64,000 nt of DNA from CAJXSD01 sp964633145 (lineage in GTDB: Bacteria; Pseudomonadota; Alphaproteobacteria; Rhodobacterales; Rhodobacteraceae). The stretch spans positions 62,001 through 126,000 of the forward strand of contig CAZWFE010000001.1 in the NCBI GenBank assembly GCA_964633145.1. The letters run 5' to 3'. Both the position numbers and the translations under genes were made by a program. The notes under the pieces are model-generated. The model saw only the letters and a program-made list of their open reading frames with translations. It did no database searches and was not told the origin of the DNA. The first letter of the stretch is position 1; each line of letters starts with the position of its first letter. Shown in pieces: positions 1 to 8,075 of the stretch.

Positions 1-602
1 TCACCGGTGCCACCCGCAAATCGGCGCATGTGTTGGAATTGATCAACCATGTGTTTGACGCTGATGCCCATCACGGGGCCGTGGGTGTGACCGCATTGCT
101 GCACAAGGGACGGATCGTGTTGATTTCGGATACTTTGGTGCATGAATGGCCCGATGAAAACGATTTGGCGGATATCGCCGAACGCTGCGCCGGTGTTGCA
201 CGGCATTTGGGTTTAGAGCCGCGCGTGGCCTTTGTCAGCTTTTCTACGTTTGGCTACCCTGTATCAGAGCGCGCTGAAAAAATGCACATCGCGCCCAAAG
301 TGTTAGATGCGCGTGGTGTTGATTTCGAATATGATGGCGAAATGACGGTTGATGTGGCGTTGAACGCCAAGGCGCAAGCCAGCTATCCGTTTTCGCGGTT
401 GACAGGTCCGGCCAATATTTTGGTTGTTCCTGCGCGCCATTCGGCCAGTATTTCGGTGAAATTAATGCAAGAAATGGCGGGGGCCACTGTGATTGGGCCG
501 ATTTTGTCGGGTGTGGATCATTCGATTCAAATTTGTTCAACAGGGTCAACATCGACAGATATCTTGAACATGGCTGTTCTGGCGGCCTGTAAGGTCGGAT
601 AG
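1..602 (+). CDS. maeB: NADP-dependent malic enzyme, C-terminal part (partial at window edge)
   Basis: This is the 3' end of a gene that enters from the left; the frame is open from base 3, so the GTG at 30 is not taken as the start. The visible residues match the phosphotransacetylase-like C-terminal domain carried by large bacterial malic enzymes (oxidative decarboxylation of malate to pyruvate with NADP). The run GPILSGVDHSIQICSTGSTS near the end resembles the substrate-loop region of that domain. In malic enzymes this domain is regulatory rather than catalytic. The N-terminal malic domains lie outside the window, so a free-standing phosphate acetyltransferase is the alternative. A sugar kinase follows after 92 bases. 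Confidence 0.8.
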   Translation, partial: TGATRKSAHVLELINHVFDADAHHGAVGVTALLHKGRIVLISDTLVHEWPDENDLADIAERCAGVARHLGLEPRVAFVSFSTFGYPVSERAEKMHIAPKVLDARGVDFEYDGEMTVDVALNAKAQASYPFSRLTGPANILVVPARHSASISVKLMQEMAGATVIGPILSGVDHSIQICSTGSTSTDILNMAVLAACKVG

Positions 603-609
603 TATGGGA

Positions 610-644
610 GCCTCCGGCGGGAGTATTTGGACAAAACTGAAAGC
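610..644 (+). repeat. Dispersed intergenic repeat, copy 1
   Basis: A short element (GCCTCCGGCGGGAGTATTTG followed by a CAAAA..TGAAA tail) lies just after the malic enzyme stop codon. Near-identical copies follow other genes at 1578-1614 and, shortened, at 32472-32497. Elements of this look are common after genes in roseobacter genomes. The function is unknown; a small TTTTGGCAAAA hairpin in the other two copies suggests an RNA 3'-end role. Confidence 0.6.
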
Positions 645-694
645 ATGTTTTTGTCTGGCGACTTGCGGTGGGGCTGTGAAAGGTATGCGGATCC

Positions 695-1570
695 ATGGCG
701 ATTTATAATTTGGGATCGATTAACGCAGATTATGTTTATCGGCTGCCGTCTTTGGTCAGGCCAGGGGAGACAATTTCTGCAGGCTCATTAGATATTGGTT
801 TAGGTGGCAAAGGGGCGAACATGTCTGTCGCCGCGGCCCGTGCAGCGGCACGGGTGGTCCATATCGGTTGTGTTGGGGCAGATGGCGATTGGGCAGTGCA
901 GCGTTTGACGGAATATGGGGTGGATACGCGCCATATTGGTCGTGGCGCGCATACGGGACATGCCATTATCACAGTGGATGATCATGGGGAAAATGCGATT
1001 GTTATTTTCGCCGGTGGGAATGGTGAGATTACGTCAGAACAGATTGGGGCTGCGTTAAGTGATGCCATGGTGGGTGATATTTTCGTCACCCAGAATGAAA
1101 CCGTGGGGCAAGTTACGGGTGTGAAAATGGCGCGTGAATTGGGGTTGCGTGTGTGTTTTGCTGCGGCGCCATTTTCTGCTGAGGCGGTTCAGGCTGTTTT
1201 GCCCTATCTGGATATGTTGATTTTGAATGAAATTGAAGCGGAGCAGTTAGAAGCTGCGCTGGGCCGAGGTTTGGGCGACTTGGGGGTTGCCGATGTAATT
1301 GTAACGCTGGGATCACGAGGATGTCGTTGGATCGGGGCCAAAGGCGCTGTTGAGTTTGACGCGATTGTGGTTGAGGCTGTGGATACCACCGGTGCGGGGG
1401 ATACGTTTACGGGCTATGTCTTGGCTGGTTTAGATCGTGGGATGCCGATGGAGCAGGCGATTGGATTGGCGACGCGTGCAGCAGCCATTATGGTGACGCG
1501 GCATGGGACGGCCGATGTAATTCCTGATTTGAAGGATATTCAGGATCGATTTGGCGGCTTTGCCGGATAG
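695..1570 (+). CDS. rbsK: PfkB-family sugar kinase, ribokinase-like
   Basis: This 291-residue protein is a carbohydrate kinase of the ribokinase/PfkB family, which phosphorylates ribose or a related sugar or nucleoside with ATP in the cytoplasm. Evidence: the N-terminal GGKGANMSVAAAR glycine-rich sugar-binding signature (about residues 37-49) and the C-terminal DTTGAGDTF signature (about 230-238) that holds the anion hole and catalytic Asp. Length is typical (290-310). It stands alone, without ribose transporter or rbsD genes beside it, so the exact sugar is uncertain. A copy of the intergenic repeat lies on each side. Confidence 0.8.
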   Translation: MAIYNLGSINADYVYRLPSLVRPGETISAGSLDIGLGGKGANMSVAAARAAARVVHIGCVGADGDWAVQRLTEYGVDTRHIGRGAHTGHAIITVDDHGENAIVIFAGGNGEITSEQIGAALSDAMVGDIFVTQNETVGQVTGVKMARELGLRVCFAAAPFSAEAVQAVLPYLDMLILNEIEAEQLEAALGRGLGDLGVADVIVTLGSRGCRWIGAKGAVEFDAIVVEAVDTTGAGDTFTGYVLAGLDRGMPMEQAIGLATRAAAIMVTRHGTADVIPDLKDIQDRFGGFAG

Positions 1571-1577
1571 GTTTGAT

Positions 1578-1614
1578 GCCTCCGGCGGGAAGTATTTTGG
1601 CAAAAATGAAAACC
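1578..1614 (+). repeat. Dispersed intergenic repeat, copy 2
   Basis: Second copy of the GCCTCCGGCGGGA-AGTATTTTGGCAAAAATGAAA element, directly downstream of the sugar kinase stop codon. It contains the small palindrome ATTTTGGCAAAAAT. A separate hairpin follows at 1618-1635 (CTGTCAC/GTGACAG, 7 bp). Confidence 0.6.
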
Positions 1615-1654
1615 CTGCTGTCACTATGGTGACAGGAGGGGGGTGGTATCAGGT

Positions 1655-1686
1655 CATATCAAATTTTTAATGGAGCATTTGATATG
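1655..1686 (+). promoter_or_regulatory. Perfect 10-bp inverted repeat enclosing RBS and start codon
   Basis: Arms CATATCAAAT (1655-1664) and ATTTGATATG (1677-1686) are perfectly complementary. The 12-base loop carries the GGAG ribosome binding site (1672-1675), and the right arm contains the ATG (1684-1686) of the next gene. It could be a protein operator in DNA or a translation-controlling RNA hairpin. Which of these applies cannot be told from sequence. Confidence 0.55.
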
Positions 1687-2133
1687 AAACGAACCGCAAT
1701 TAACCCATCGTCTTGGTCGCAAAAATTTGGGTTTCATCAGGGTGAAATTATCGAAGGTGCAACCCGACAATTAAACGTATCTGGGCAGGGCGCCATGGAT
1801 GCGGAGGGCCAGCCAGTCCATCAAGGTGATATGCGTGCGCAATTCCAATACGCGATGGATAACCTTGTGTCGGTGTTAAAGGTTGCTGATATGACGTTAA
1901 CCGATGTGATATCGCGGCGGATTGAACCGCTGTCATTGCAAAATATCACCGATGGTTGGATGTTGTCGGGCTGGTGCGACCTGCGGCAGGATTTTCGCAC
2001 GTTTCGTTTGGATTTGATGACCGATCCGCGTGTGACCGAGCACCGGTTTGAAGAAAACCCCGACCGAAGCCTGAGCGTGTTTTTGCAAAAAGTAAGGGCG
2101 GAGAGCGTTATGCGCCCGTCCGCCCCAGCATGA
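1684..2133 (+). CDS. Chimeric ORF: RidA-like N-terminus fused to WYL-regulator C-terminus
   Basis: This 149-residue ORF joins parts of two families. Residues 1 to about 77 match the first half of a RidA/YjgF-type protein (GATRQLNVSGQGAMDAEG, then an amphipathic stretch ending MTLTDVI). RidA proteins are about 130 residues and hydrolyse reactive enamines or imines. From about residue 78 the sequence changes to the C-terminal end of a YafY-type WYL-domain transcriptional regulator: RRIEPLSL, then GWCDLRQDFRTFRLD, then RFEENPDRSLSVFLQ. Both parents are truncated: RidA lacks its C-terminal half with the active-site Arg, and the regulator lacks its HTH. The simplest reading is an in-frame deletion between a ridA gene and a downstream yafY-like gene. 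It may be a decaying remnant or an expressed chimera. The start at 1684 has a GGAG 8 bases upstream. Confidence 0.75.
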   Translation: MKRTAINPSSWSQKFGFHQGEIIEGATRQLNVSGQGAMDAEGQPVHQGDMRAQFQYAMDNLVSVLKVADMTLTDVISRRIEPLSLQNITDGWMLSGWCDLRQDFRTFRLDLMTDPRVTEHRFEENPDRSLSVFLQKVRAESVMRPSAPA

Positions 2134-2150
2134 TGATATGTCACTGACGT

Positions 2151-3020
2151 TTATGCGCGGACCAGTTTTTCATAGCTTTCTGAAATGTCGCGGGTCAGGG
2201 CGCCAACTTCGAAATTGTAATCGCCGATTTGGCCGACGGGTGTGACCTCGGCTGCGGTGCCGGTCAGCCAGCATTGTTCGAACCCTTCTAGTTCGTCGGG
2301 CATGATGTGGCGTTCGATGACGTTGATCCCTTTGTCGCGCAGCATTTGGATCACGGTTTGACGTGTGATGCCGTTTAGGAACGCGTCCGGTGTGGGGGTG
2401 TGCACTTCGCCATCTTTGACAAAGAAGATATTGGCGCCTGTCGCTTCGGCGACATAGCCGCGATAGTCGAACATCATCGCGTCAGAGCATCCCTTGGCCT
2501 CGGCCGCGTGTTTGGACATGGTGGCGATCATATATAGGCCCGCGGCCTTGGCCTGAGATGGTGCGGTGGCGGGATCGGGACGGCGCCATTTGGCGATGTC
2601 CAATTTCGCGCCTTTCATTTTGGCGTCACCATAGTAGTTGCCCCATGACCAAACGGCCACGGCCATGCGGACCGGGTTGCGCAGCGATGCAACACCCATG
2701 TCGTCGCCCGCGCCGCGCCATGCGACCGCACGCACATAGGCGTCTGTCAGGCCATTTGCCTCAAGCGCGGCTTGTTTCGCGGCCTCGATTTCATCGACGC
2801 TATAGGGCAGGTCAAAATCGATTAGTTTACCAGATGTGATTAACCGTTCTGAGTGTTCACGGCTTTTGAAAATTTTGCCGTTATAGGCGCGTTCGCCTTC
2901 GAATACTGAGCTGGCATAATGCATTGCGTGTGTCAGAATATGCACCTGAGCGTCACGCCATTCCACCAATTTGCCATCTAGCCAAATTTTACCATCGCGG
3001 TCTTCGTAGCTGCCAGTCAT
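2151..3020 (-). CDS. ilvE: Branched-chain amino acid aminotransferase
   Basis: This PLP-dependent fold-type IV aminotransferase of 289 residues transfers the amino group between glutamate and the 2-oxo acids of leucine, isoleucine and valine. The N-terminus (DGKLVEWRDAQVHILTHAMHY) and YASSVFEGERAY are characteristic of IlvE. The PLP-binding lysine is predicted at Lys158 (SQAKAAGLY), and GTAAEVTPV near residue 255 binds the cofactor phosphate. Length is normal. The gene is monocistronic and divergent from petP, with a 150-base intergenic region between them. leuBCD lie 33 kb away in this window. Confidence 0.93.
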   Translation of the reverse strand: MTGSYEDRDGKIWLDGKLVEWRDAQVHILTHAMHYASSVFEGERAYNGKIFKSREHSERLITSGKLIDFDLPYSVDEIEAAKQAALEANGLTDAYVRAVAWRGAGDDMGVASLRNPVRMAVAVWSWGNYYGDAKMKGAKLDIAKWRRPDPATAPSQAKAAGLYMIATMSKHAAEAKGCSDAMMFDYRGYVAEATGANIFFVKDGEVHTPTPDAFLNGITRQTVIQMLRDKGINVIERHIMPDELEGFEQCWLTGTAAEVTPVGQIGDYNFEVGALTRDISESYEKLVRA

Positions 3021-3170
3021 TGCTGTTCCCTTGTGTTAAATTGCCATAAGTTGCGCGAATTTGGTCCGCTTCGGACATAATATTGCGCCAAAACTGAGAA
3101 TCGCTACCAGTTTGTGCTTGGAATGTCAACAACACTGACATAAAATGAAAACAAGAATGGGAGCGCGCAC

Positions 3171-3668
3171 ATGCAAAATATTCAACGACCGATGGGCGAG
3201 GCCCTGTTATACCTGACCGACGAACAGCTGCGCCACGGGATCGAGGCGATGTTTTTCGCATATCGTGGATTTACCGCTGATCCTGATCGTATACTGGATG
3301 AACACGGCTATGGGCGCGCGCATCATCGTGCCATTCATTTTATCAACTGCGTTCCGGGAACGACCGTGAATAATCTGCTAAATATCCTTGGGGTTACAAA
3401 ACAGTCACTGAATCGTGTTTTGCGTACCTTGATTGAGGATGGTTTGGTGATCGTCAAAGTGGGGACACGCGATAAACGCGAACGGAATTTACATTTGACG
3501 GAAACGGGCAAGGCGTTGGAACAAAAGCTATCAGACGCGCAACGCGATAGAATGCGACAGGCGTATAAACACGCCGGACCTGATGCCGTTGCGGGGTTTC
3601 GGACCGTATTAGAGGCGATGATGGATCCTGATATGCGGCGTGCATATATGGCGATGCGTCAGGACTAG
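3171..3668 (+). CDS. petP: MarR-family transcriptional regulator, PetP-type
   Basis: This 165-residue winged-helix regulator has the MarR core at about residues 60-115: NLLNILGVTKQSLNRVLRTLIEDGLV is the recognition region and GTRDKRERNLHLTETGK is the wing. It sits 9 bases before an OmpR-type response regulator, which is the arrangement of petP-petR in Rhodobacter capsulatus, where the pair is needed for cytochrome bc1 formation. The symbol rests on that context and on overall similarity. A GGGAG 7 bases before the ATG supports the start. Confidence 0.75.
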   Translation: MQNIQRPMGEALLYLTDEQLRHGIEAMFFAYRGFTADPDRILDEHGYGRAHHRAIHFINCVPGTTVNNLLNILGVTKQSLNRVLRTLIEDGLVIVKVGTRDKRERNLHLTETGKALEQKLSDAQRDRMRQAYKHAGPDAVAGFRTVLEAMMDPDMRRAYMAMRQD

Positions 3669-3677
3669 GGGTTGGCT

Positions 3678-4364
3678 ATGCATTTATTAATCGTTGATGA
3701 TGACGAACGCATTCGACAATTGTTGAAACAATATCTGATCCGAAATGGGTTTTTGGTGACTGCGGCGCGTGACGGGGCCCATGCGCGGAAATTATTGGCC
3801 GGGTTGGAATTTGACCTGATCGTTTTGGACGTGATGATGCCGGGCGAAGATGGCATGTCACTGACACGGTGGATCCGGTCTACGCGGTCTACCCCAGTCA
3901 TGTTGTTGACGGCGCGGGGCGACACAGATGATCGTATCGCCGGTTTGGAATCGGGCGCGGATGATTATTTGTCCAAGCCCTTTGAACCCAAAGAGCTGTT
4001 GTTGCGGATAAATGCCATTTTGCGCCGCGTCCCAGAGCCAGCAGAGGCTATAGAAACCCCCAAAGTATTGCGGTTGGGTATGGCGCATTATGATATTGAA
4101 CGCGGTGAATTATGGCAGGGCGACACACAAATTCGCCTGACGGCCACGGAAAACCAGCTGATGAAAATCTTTGCTGCGGCGGCCGGCGAACCGGTTAGCC
4201 GTGTTCAGCTGGTCACGGATTTGGGCCGGGATGAGGAACAGGCCCAAGATCGCGCCATTGACGTGCAAATCACCCGATTGCGCCGCAAAATCGAACCCAA
4301 CCCGAAAGAACCGCGGTATCTGCAAACGGTCCGTGGGTCGGGGTATATGTTGGCACCTGATTAG
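3678..4364 (+). CDS. petR: OmpR-family response regulator, PetR-type
   Basis: This 228-residue protein has an N-terminal receiver domain (LLIVDDDERIRQLL; phospho-acceptor Asp in LIVLDVMMPGEDG; conserved Lys in YLSKPFEPKELLLRI) and a C-terminal OmpR winged helix (about 130-225, ending in RKIEPNPKEPRYLQTVRGSGYML). It follows petP by 9 bases and is probably co-transcribed with it. No sensor kinase is adjacent, as for petR in R. capsulatus. The ATG at 3678 is preferred over the in-frame TTG six bases upstream. Confidence 0.78.
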   Translation: MHLLIVDDDERIRQLLKQYLIRNGFLVTAARDGAHARKLLAGLEFDLIVLDVMMPGEDGMSLTRWIRSTRSTPVMLLTARGDTDDRIAGLESGADDYLSKPFEPKELLLRINAILRRVPEPAEAIETPKVLRLGMAHYDIERGELWQGDTQIRLTATENQLMKIFAAAAGEPVSRVQLVTDLGRDEEQAQDRAIDVQITRLRRKIEPNPKEPRYLQTVRGSGYMLAPD

Positions 4365-4378
4365 GATGCCTGTGATTA

Positions 4379-5131
4379 TTAGGACGCCTGTTGTTTCACG
4401 CTGGCGGTCACATAGTTCACGGACAAATCGCGGTCTGACAGTTTCCATTGCCATGTGATTGGGTTGAATACGAACCCTTTGCGATCGACGGGGGTAAGGC
4501 CCGCGTTTTCGATCAGGGTGTATAATTCGTCTGGTGTGATAAACTTGGACCATTCATGTGTGCCCTTGGGCAGCCACCGCATGACATATTCGGCCCCGAC
4601 GATGGCCATTGCGAAACTTTTGGCATTACGGTTGATCGTGGAACAGACCATCAATCCACCGGGTTTTAACAACTGTTGGCAAGCGGTGGTATAGGCTTGG
4701 GGGTCGGCGACGTGTTCGACCACCTCCATGTTCAGGACCACGTCAAATTGTTCGCCCGCTTGGGCCAATGCCTCGGCGGTGCCAAAGCGGTAATCAATAT
4801 CCAGCCCTGATTGCGCGGCATGCGCTTGGGCCACTGGGATGTTGCGCTCGGCCGCGTCCACACCTATGACGGTTGCGCCCAGACGGGCCATAGGTTCACA
4901 CAACAATCCCCCGCCACAGCCGATATCCAGAATGCGCAACCCGTCAAAGGGGCGCTCGCCCCCCAAATCGCGGTTATATTCCGCCGCGATCTGCGTGGTG
5001 ATATAATCCAACCGACATGGGTTTAGCATATGCAGCGGCTTGAATTTTCCGTTCGGGTCCCACCATTCGGCTGCCATGGCTTCGAATTTGGCAACTTCGG
5101 ACGGGTCAACTGTTGTTTCTGAGGCTTGCAT
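4379..5131 (-). CDS. ubiG: Ubiquinone biosynthesis O-methyltransferase
   Basis: This SAM-dependent class I methyltransferase of 250 residues performs both O-methylations of the ubiquinone head group. The SAM motif ILDIGCGGGLLCEPMARLGA lies at about residues 67-86, and the N-terminal EVAKFEAMAAEWWDPNGKFKP segment is diagnostic of UbiG. The frame is open upstream to 5233, but the conserved N-terminus begins at the ATG at 5131, and the upstream part would overlap the divergent gene. It is convergent with petR (14-base gap) and divergent from proline iminopeptidase (49-base gap). Confidence 0.93.
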   Translation of the reverse strand: MQASETTVDPSEVAKFEAMAAEWWDPNGKFKPLHMLNPCRLDYITTQIAAEYNRDLGGERPFDGLRILDIGCGGGLLCEPMARLGATVIGVDAAERNIPVAQAHAAQSGLDIDYRFGTAEALAQAGEQFDVVLNMEVVEHVADPQAYTTACQQLLKPGGLMVCSTINRNAKSFAMAIVGAEYVMRWLPKGTHEWSKFITPDELYTLIENAGLTPVDRKGFVFNPITWQWKLSDRDLSVNYVTASVKQQAS

Positions 5132-5180
5132 TTCGCGTGCTTTCTGGTCTTTTGTGTGTTGTGATACATATAGGACAGTT

Positions 5181-6155
5181 ATGGACAAATTTTTAGGCCA
5201 AAAAACGATCGCACCTGCGTTATTTCCGCCCATTGACCCATTTCACAGCGAAATGTTGGACACTGGCGACGGACATCAGGTCTATGTCGAACAATGTGGC
5301 AATCGCCATGGGCGTCCTGTCGTGGTGTTGCATGGCGGACCAGGGGCGGGGTGCAGCCCGTCGATGCGGCGATATTTTGATCCCGAACGCTATCATATCA
5401 TTTTATTCGATCAACGCGGCTGTGGCCGGTCGCGGCCCACATCCAGCGTGCAAAACAATACATCCGCCCATTTGGTGGCCGACATTGAAATGATCCGCGC
5501 GCATTTGGGGATTGAGGCATGGGCCGTCTTTGGCGGCAGCTGGGGCGCCACGTTGTCATTGCTGTATGCGCAGGCCCATCCTGATCGTGCGACACATTTG
5601 ATCCTGCGCGGTGTGTTTGCGATGACGCAATCGGAACTGGATTGGTTTTATGGCGGGGGTGCGGGGCATTTTTGGCCCGAACTTTGGGCAAAATTCGAAA
5701 CCGCCATCCCGCCCGAGGAACGCGATGATTTGATTGCCGCCTATCACCGCCGTTTGTTCAGCGGGGATATGCGGCAGGAAATGCATTTTGGCAAAATTTG
5801 GTCTGATTGGGAAAACGCACTGGCGTCATTTCAGGCAAATGGTCAATCGGGCTATTGCCCCGTTGATTTTGCGCGCACCTTTGCGCGTATCGAAAATCAC
5901 TATTTTTTCAATGGTGGGTTTTTGGACTGCGATGGCCAGATTTTCCGCGATATGCCCAAGATTTCCCATATCCCTGGGTTTATCGTGCAGGGCCGCCAAG
6001 ACATGATCTGCCCGCCCAAAACCGCCTATGCCATTGCCAAGGATTGGCGTGCCTGTGATTTGCGGATTGTTCCGTTTGCAGGGCATGCGATGTCAGAACC
6101 GGGAATTACGCGGGAATTGCTGAACATCACGCAAACGATTGTGGCCGCGGATTAA
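5181..6155 (+). CDS. pip: Proline iminopeptidase (alpha/beta hydrolase)
   Basis: This 324-residue alpha/beta hydrolase releases N-terminal proline from peptides. It shows the oxyanion-hole motif HGGPGAGCSP (residues 51-60), DQRGCGRSRP, and the nucleophile elbow GGSWGATLSLLYAQ with Ser120. The catalytic His is in FAGHAMSEPG near residue 300, and the catalytic Asp is probably in VQGRQDMICPP. The ATG at 5181 was chosen because the family N-terminus (LFPPIDPFHSEMLDTGDGH) starts soon after. It ends 4 bases inside the convergent DUF167 gene. Confidence 0.92.
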   Translation: MDKFLGQKTIAPALFPPIDPFHSEMLDTGDGHQVYVEQCGNRHGRPVVVLHGGPGAGCSPSMRRYFDPERYHIILFDQRGCGRSRPTSSVQNNTSAHLVADIEMIRAHLGIEAWAVFGGSWGATLSLLYAQAHPDRATHLILRGVFAMTQSELDWFYGGGAGHFWPELWAKFETAIPPEERDDLIAAYHRRLFSGDMRQEMHFGKIWSDWENALASFQANGQSGYCPVDFARTFARIENHYFFNGGFLDCDGQIFRDMPKISHIPGFIVQGRQDMICPPKTAYAIAKDWRACDLRIVPFAGHAMSEPGITRELLNITQTIVAAD

Positions 6156-6424
6156 TGGACACCGATTTGGCCGCGCAAAACCCACGTTTTGTCGCGTGAT
6201 GTCGCCCCTTGGGTCAGGGTCAGATCCGTTTTCGCGACACCCAGCGCCTTGGCCAGTAATTTTTGCACCGCTGCTGTGGCTTTGCCGTTTTCGGGTGTGG
6301 CGGTGACCGTGATATGGAAAACACCATCGCGCAGATCAATCTTGTCGCGTGACGCATTCGGCGTCACACGCACCCTGATTGGGGCATTTGGGTCTGCACA
6401 ATGGGAATAATCGCCCTTCTTCAT
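6152..6424 (-). CDS. DUF167/YggU family protein
   Basis: This 90-residue protein matches the DUF167 (YggU) family: IRVRVTPNASRDKI, then HITVTATPENGKATAAVQKLLAKALGVAKTDLTLTQG and SRDKTWVLRG. The fold is known from structures, but the function is not. The frame is open far upstream, but the family begins close to this ATG. The C-terminus overlaps the end of the proline iminopeptidase gene by 4 bases in convergent orientation. Confidence 0.85.
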   Translation of the reverse strand: MKKGDYSHCADPNAPIRVRVTPNASRDKIDLRDGVFHITVTATPENGKATAAVQKLLAKALGVAKTDLTLTQGATSRDKTWVLRGQIGVH

Positions 6425-6523
6425 TCTTGAATTGATGTCAGTTTCGTGGCTTTGGGGCAAGCGGGTGGTTGCAATTTTGCCTTGGATTGCCGAAATAAAG
6501 TAAAACAAACCACAGGACATCCT

Positions 6524-7102
6524 ATGCTGACCCCAAATCCCCCCGTGATTGAATTTCTGCAAAAACGCCGATCCCGACCGGCCAAAACGCTGACCACGCC
6601 TGTGCCCAATCGGGCAGAATTGGGCAGCTTGCTGACCATGGCCGCGCGTACGCCCGATCACGGCAAATTGGAACCATGGCGGTTTATTGTGTTGGGCAAG
6701 GCGCGATTGACCCAATTGGCTGACTTGGTCGATCACCGCGCCCAAGCGCTGGGGTTGGACGCAGATAAGACACAAAAGGGTAAAAACCAATTCCAAAGCG
6801 GCCATCTGGGCGTTGTTGTTGTCGAGGTTCAAAAACCATCCGAAAAAATCCCCGCCGTTGAACAAACCTACAGCGCCGGCGCGGTCTGTTTGTCATTGGT
6901 CAATGCGGCGCTGGCATCCGGATGGGGCGCGAATTGGCTATCAGGCTGGCCCAATCACGACCGTGGGTTTGTCGAACAGGCATTTGATTTGGCAGATAAC
7001 GAACGGGTGGCGGGTATCATTTATCTTGGCACAGAAACCAACACACCCCCAGAACGCCCCCGCCCGAATATAGAAAGCATTACGACATGGCAGTTGGATT
7101 AA
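6524..7102 (+). CDS. Nitroreductase-family flavoprotein
   Basis: This 192-residue member of the FMN-dependent nitroreductase family resembles small YdjA-like enzymes. It shows an RRSRPAKTL segment near residue 16, AARTPDHGKLEPWRFIVL (about 44-61, the FMN/dimer segment), and a GAVCLSLVNAALASGWGANWLSG helix. The natural substrate cannot be inferred. It overlaps the following EI24 gene by 16 bases, which suggests translational coupling. Confidence 0.85.
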   Translation: MLTPNPPVIEFLQKRRSRPAKTLTTPVPNRAELGSLLTMAARTPDHGKLEPWRFIVLGKARLTQLADLVDHRAQALGLDADKTQKGKNQFQSGHLGVVVVEVQKPSEKIPAVEQTYSAGAVCLSLVNAALASGWGANWLSGWPNHDRGFVEQAFDLADNERVAGIIYLGTETNTPPERPRPNIESITTWQLD

Positions 7103-7806
7103 TCTTTCCTGCGTTTTTCCGCGCGCTGGGCCAAATGGGCGACCGCGCGTTTTTGGGTGTTGTTGGGTTGGGTATCGCCTTGGCCTTGGGCGTGTTGTGG
7201 GCCATGTCCATGGGGTTGGTGTATGGATTGGCGTGGCTGGCATCCATTGCAAACCTGACGCTGCCCTTTATCGGGGCGATTGAACCGCCTGCATCTGTTT
7301 TGGGATGGGGCAGTTTTGTTCTGATGTTGGGGCTGTCTGTGTTTTTGATGGTGCCTGTTGCATCTGCCATATCGTCATTGTTTTTGGACCGCGTGGCGCG
7401 TGCTGTCGAACGGCGTCACTATGCACATTTGCCCGATGCGGCCGGTCTGCCCTTGGCTGACGCGCTGCGTGATACAGTGGCATTTTTGGGGGTCTTGATT
7501 GGTGCGAACTTGGTCGCGTGGATTTTATATCTGTTTTTCGCACCGGTCGCGATATTTATATTTTGGGCGCTAAACGGATACCTGCTGGGCCGAGAATATT
7601 TTCAAATGGCCGCCGCGCGCCGTGTGGGGCGCAATGGCGCACGTGACTTGTGGCGGGCCAATCGCGTTACAATTTGGCTGGCCGGTATTTTAATGGTTGC
7701 CCCGCTTAGCATTCCGATTGTGAACCTGATCGTTCCGGTTTTGGGCGCAGCCACCTTTACGCATTTATTTCATTCGCTGGCCTCTAGGGGGGCCATACGG
7801 TTGTGA
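7087..7806 (+). CDS. EI24-domain (CysZ-like) integral membrane protein
   Basis: This 239-residue inner-membrane protein has about four to six hydrophobic segments (near 20-60, 75-100, 135-165, 190-225). The pattern, and the family-typical GYLLGREYFQMAAARR segment before the last helices, place it in the EI24/DUF540 family, which includes the sulfate permease CysZ. The sulfur role is not established for alphaproteobacterial members. It starts inside the nitroreductase gene and overlaps the convergent DUF1467 gene by 37 bases at its 3' end. Confidence 0.78.
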   Translation: MAVGLIFPAFFRALGQMGDRAFLGVVGLGIALALGVLWAMSMGLVYGLAWLASIANLTLPFIGAIEPPASVLGWGSFVLMLGLSVFLMVPVASAISSLFLDRVARAVERRHYAHLPDAAGLPLADALRDTVAFLGVLIGANLVAWILYLFFAPVAIFIFWALNGYLLGREYFQMAAARRVGRNGARDLWRANRVTIWLAGILMVAPLSIPIVNLIVPVLGAATFTHLFHSLASRGAIRL

Positions 7807-8054
7807 AAATCCAGATCGCGCACGGTGATCCAACCTGACAGGATGATCGCCGAAATGATCGCCCACAACACCACTGTGATGCCGGTGGTGATCCATGCCT
7901 TTTTCTTAAGGTAATGATGTTCGGGCGCACCGGCCTGTGTGCCTGGAACAATTTCGCCCAGATCGCCCTGCGTTTGTAATCGAATGGGGATCACGATCAG
8001 AAAGGTCATGAACCAAATCACAGCAAACAAAACAAGAGCAGAGGTAATCGACAT
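7770..8054 (-). CDS. DUF1467 family membrane protein
   Basis: This 94-residue protein has two predicted transmembrane helices (about 5-25 and 52-75) and the loop LQTQGDLGEIVPGTQAGAPEHHYLKKKAWIT, which is conserved in DUF1467 proteins of alphaproteobacteria. The function is unknown. It follows methylmalonyl-CoA epimerase by 21 bases on the same strand, an arrangement I recognise from related genomes. Confidence 0.82.
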   Translation of the reverse strand: MSITSALVLFAVIWFMTFLIVIPIRLQTQGDLGEIVPGTQAGAPEHHYLKKKAWITTGITVVLWAIISAIILSGWITVRDLDFHNRMAPLEASE

Positions 8055-8075
8055 GGGGGTAATCCTTGGGTTTAT

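Noticed and set aside
3672..3680. TTG at 3672 as the petR start
   Set aside because: The ATG six bases later is the normal start and places the receiver motif at the usual distance.
4110..4553. 147-codon minus-strand frame across the petR end
   Set aside because: It overlaps the conserved OmpR DNA-binding domain and the end of ubiG; no family signature.
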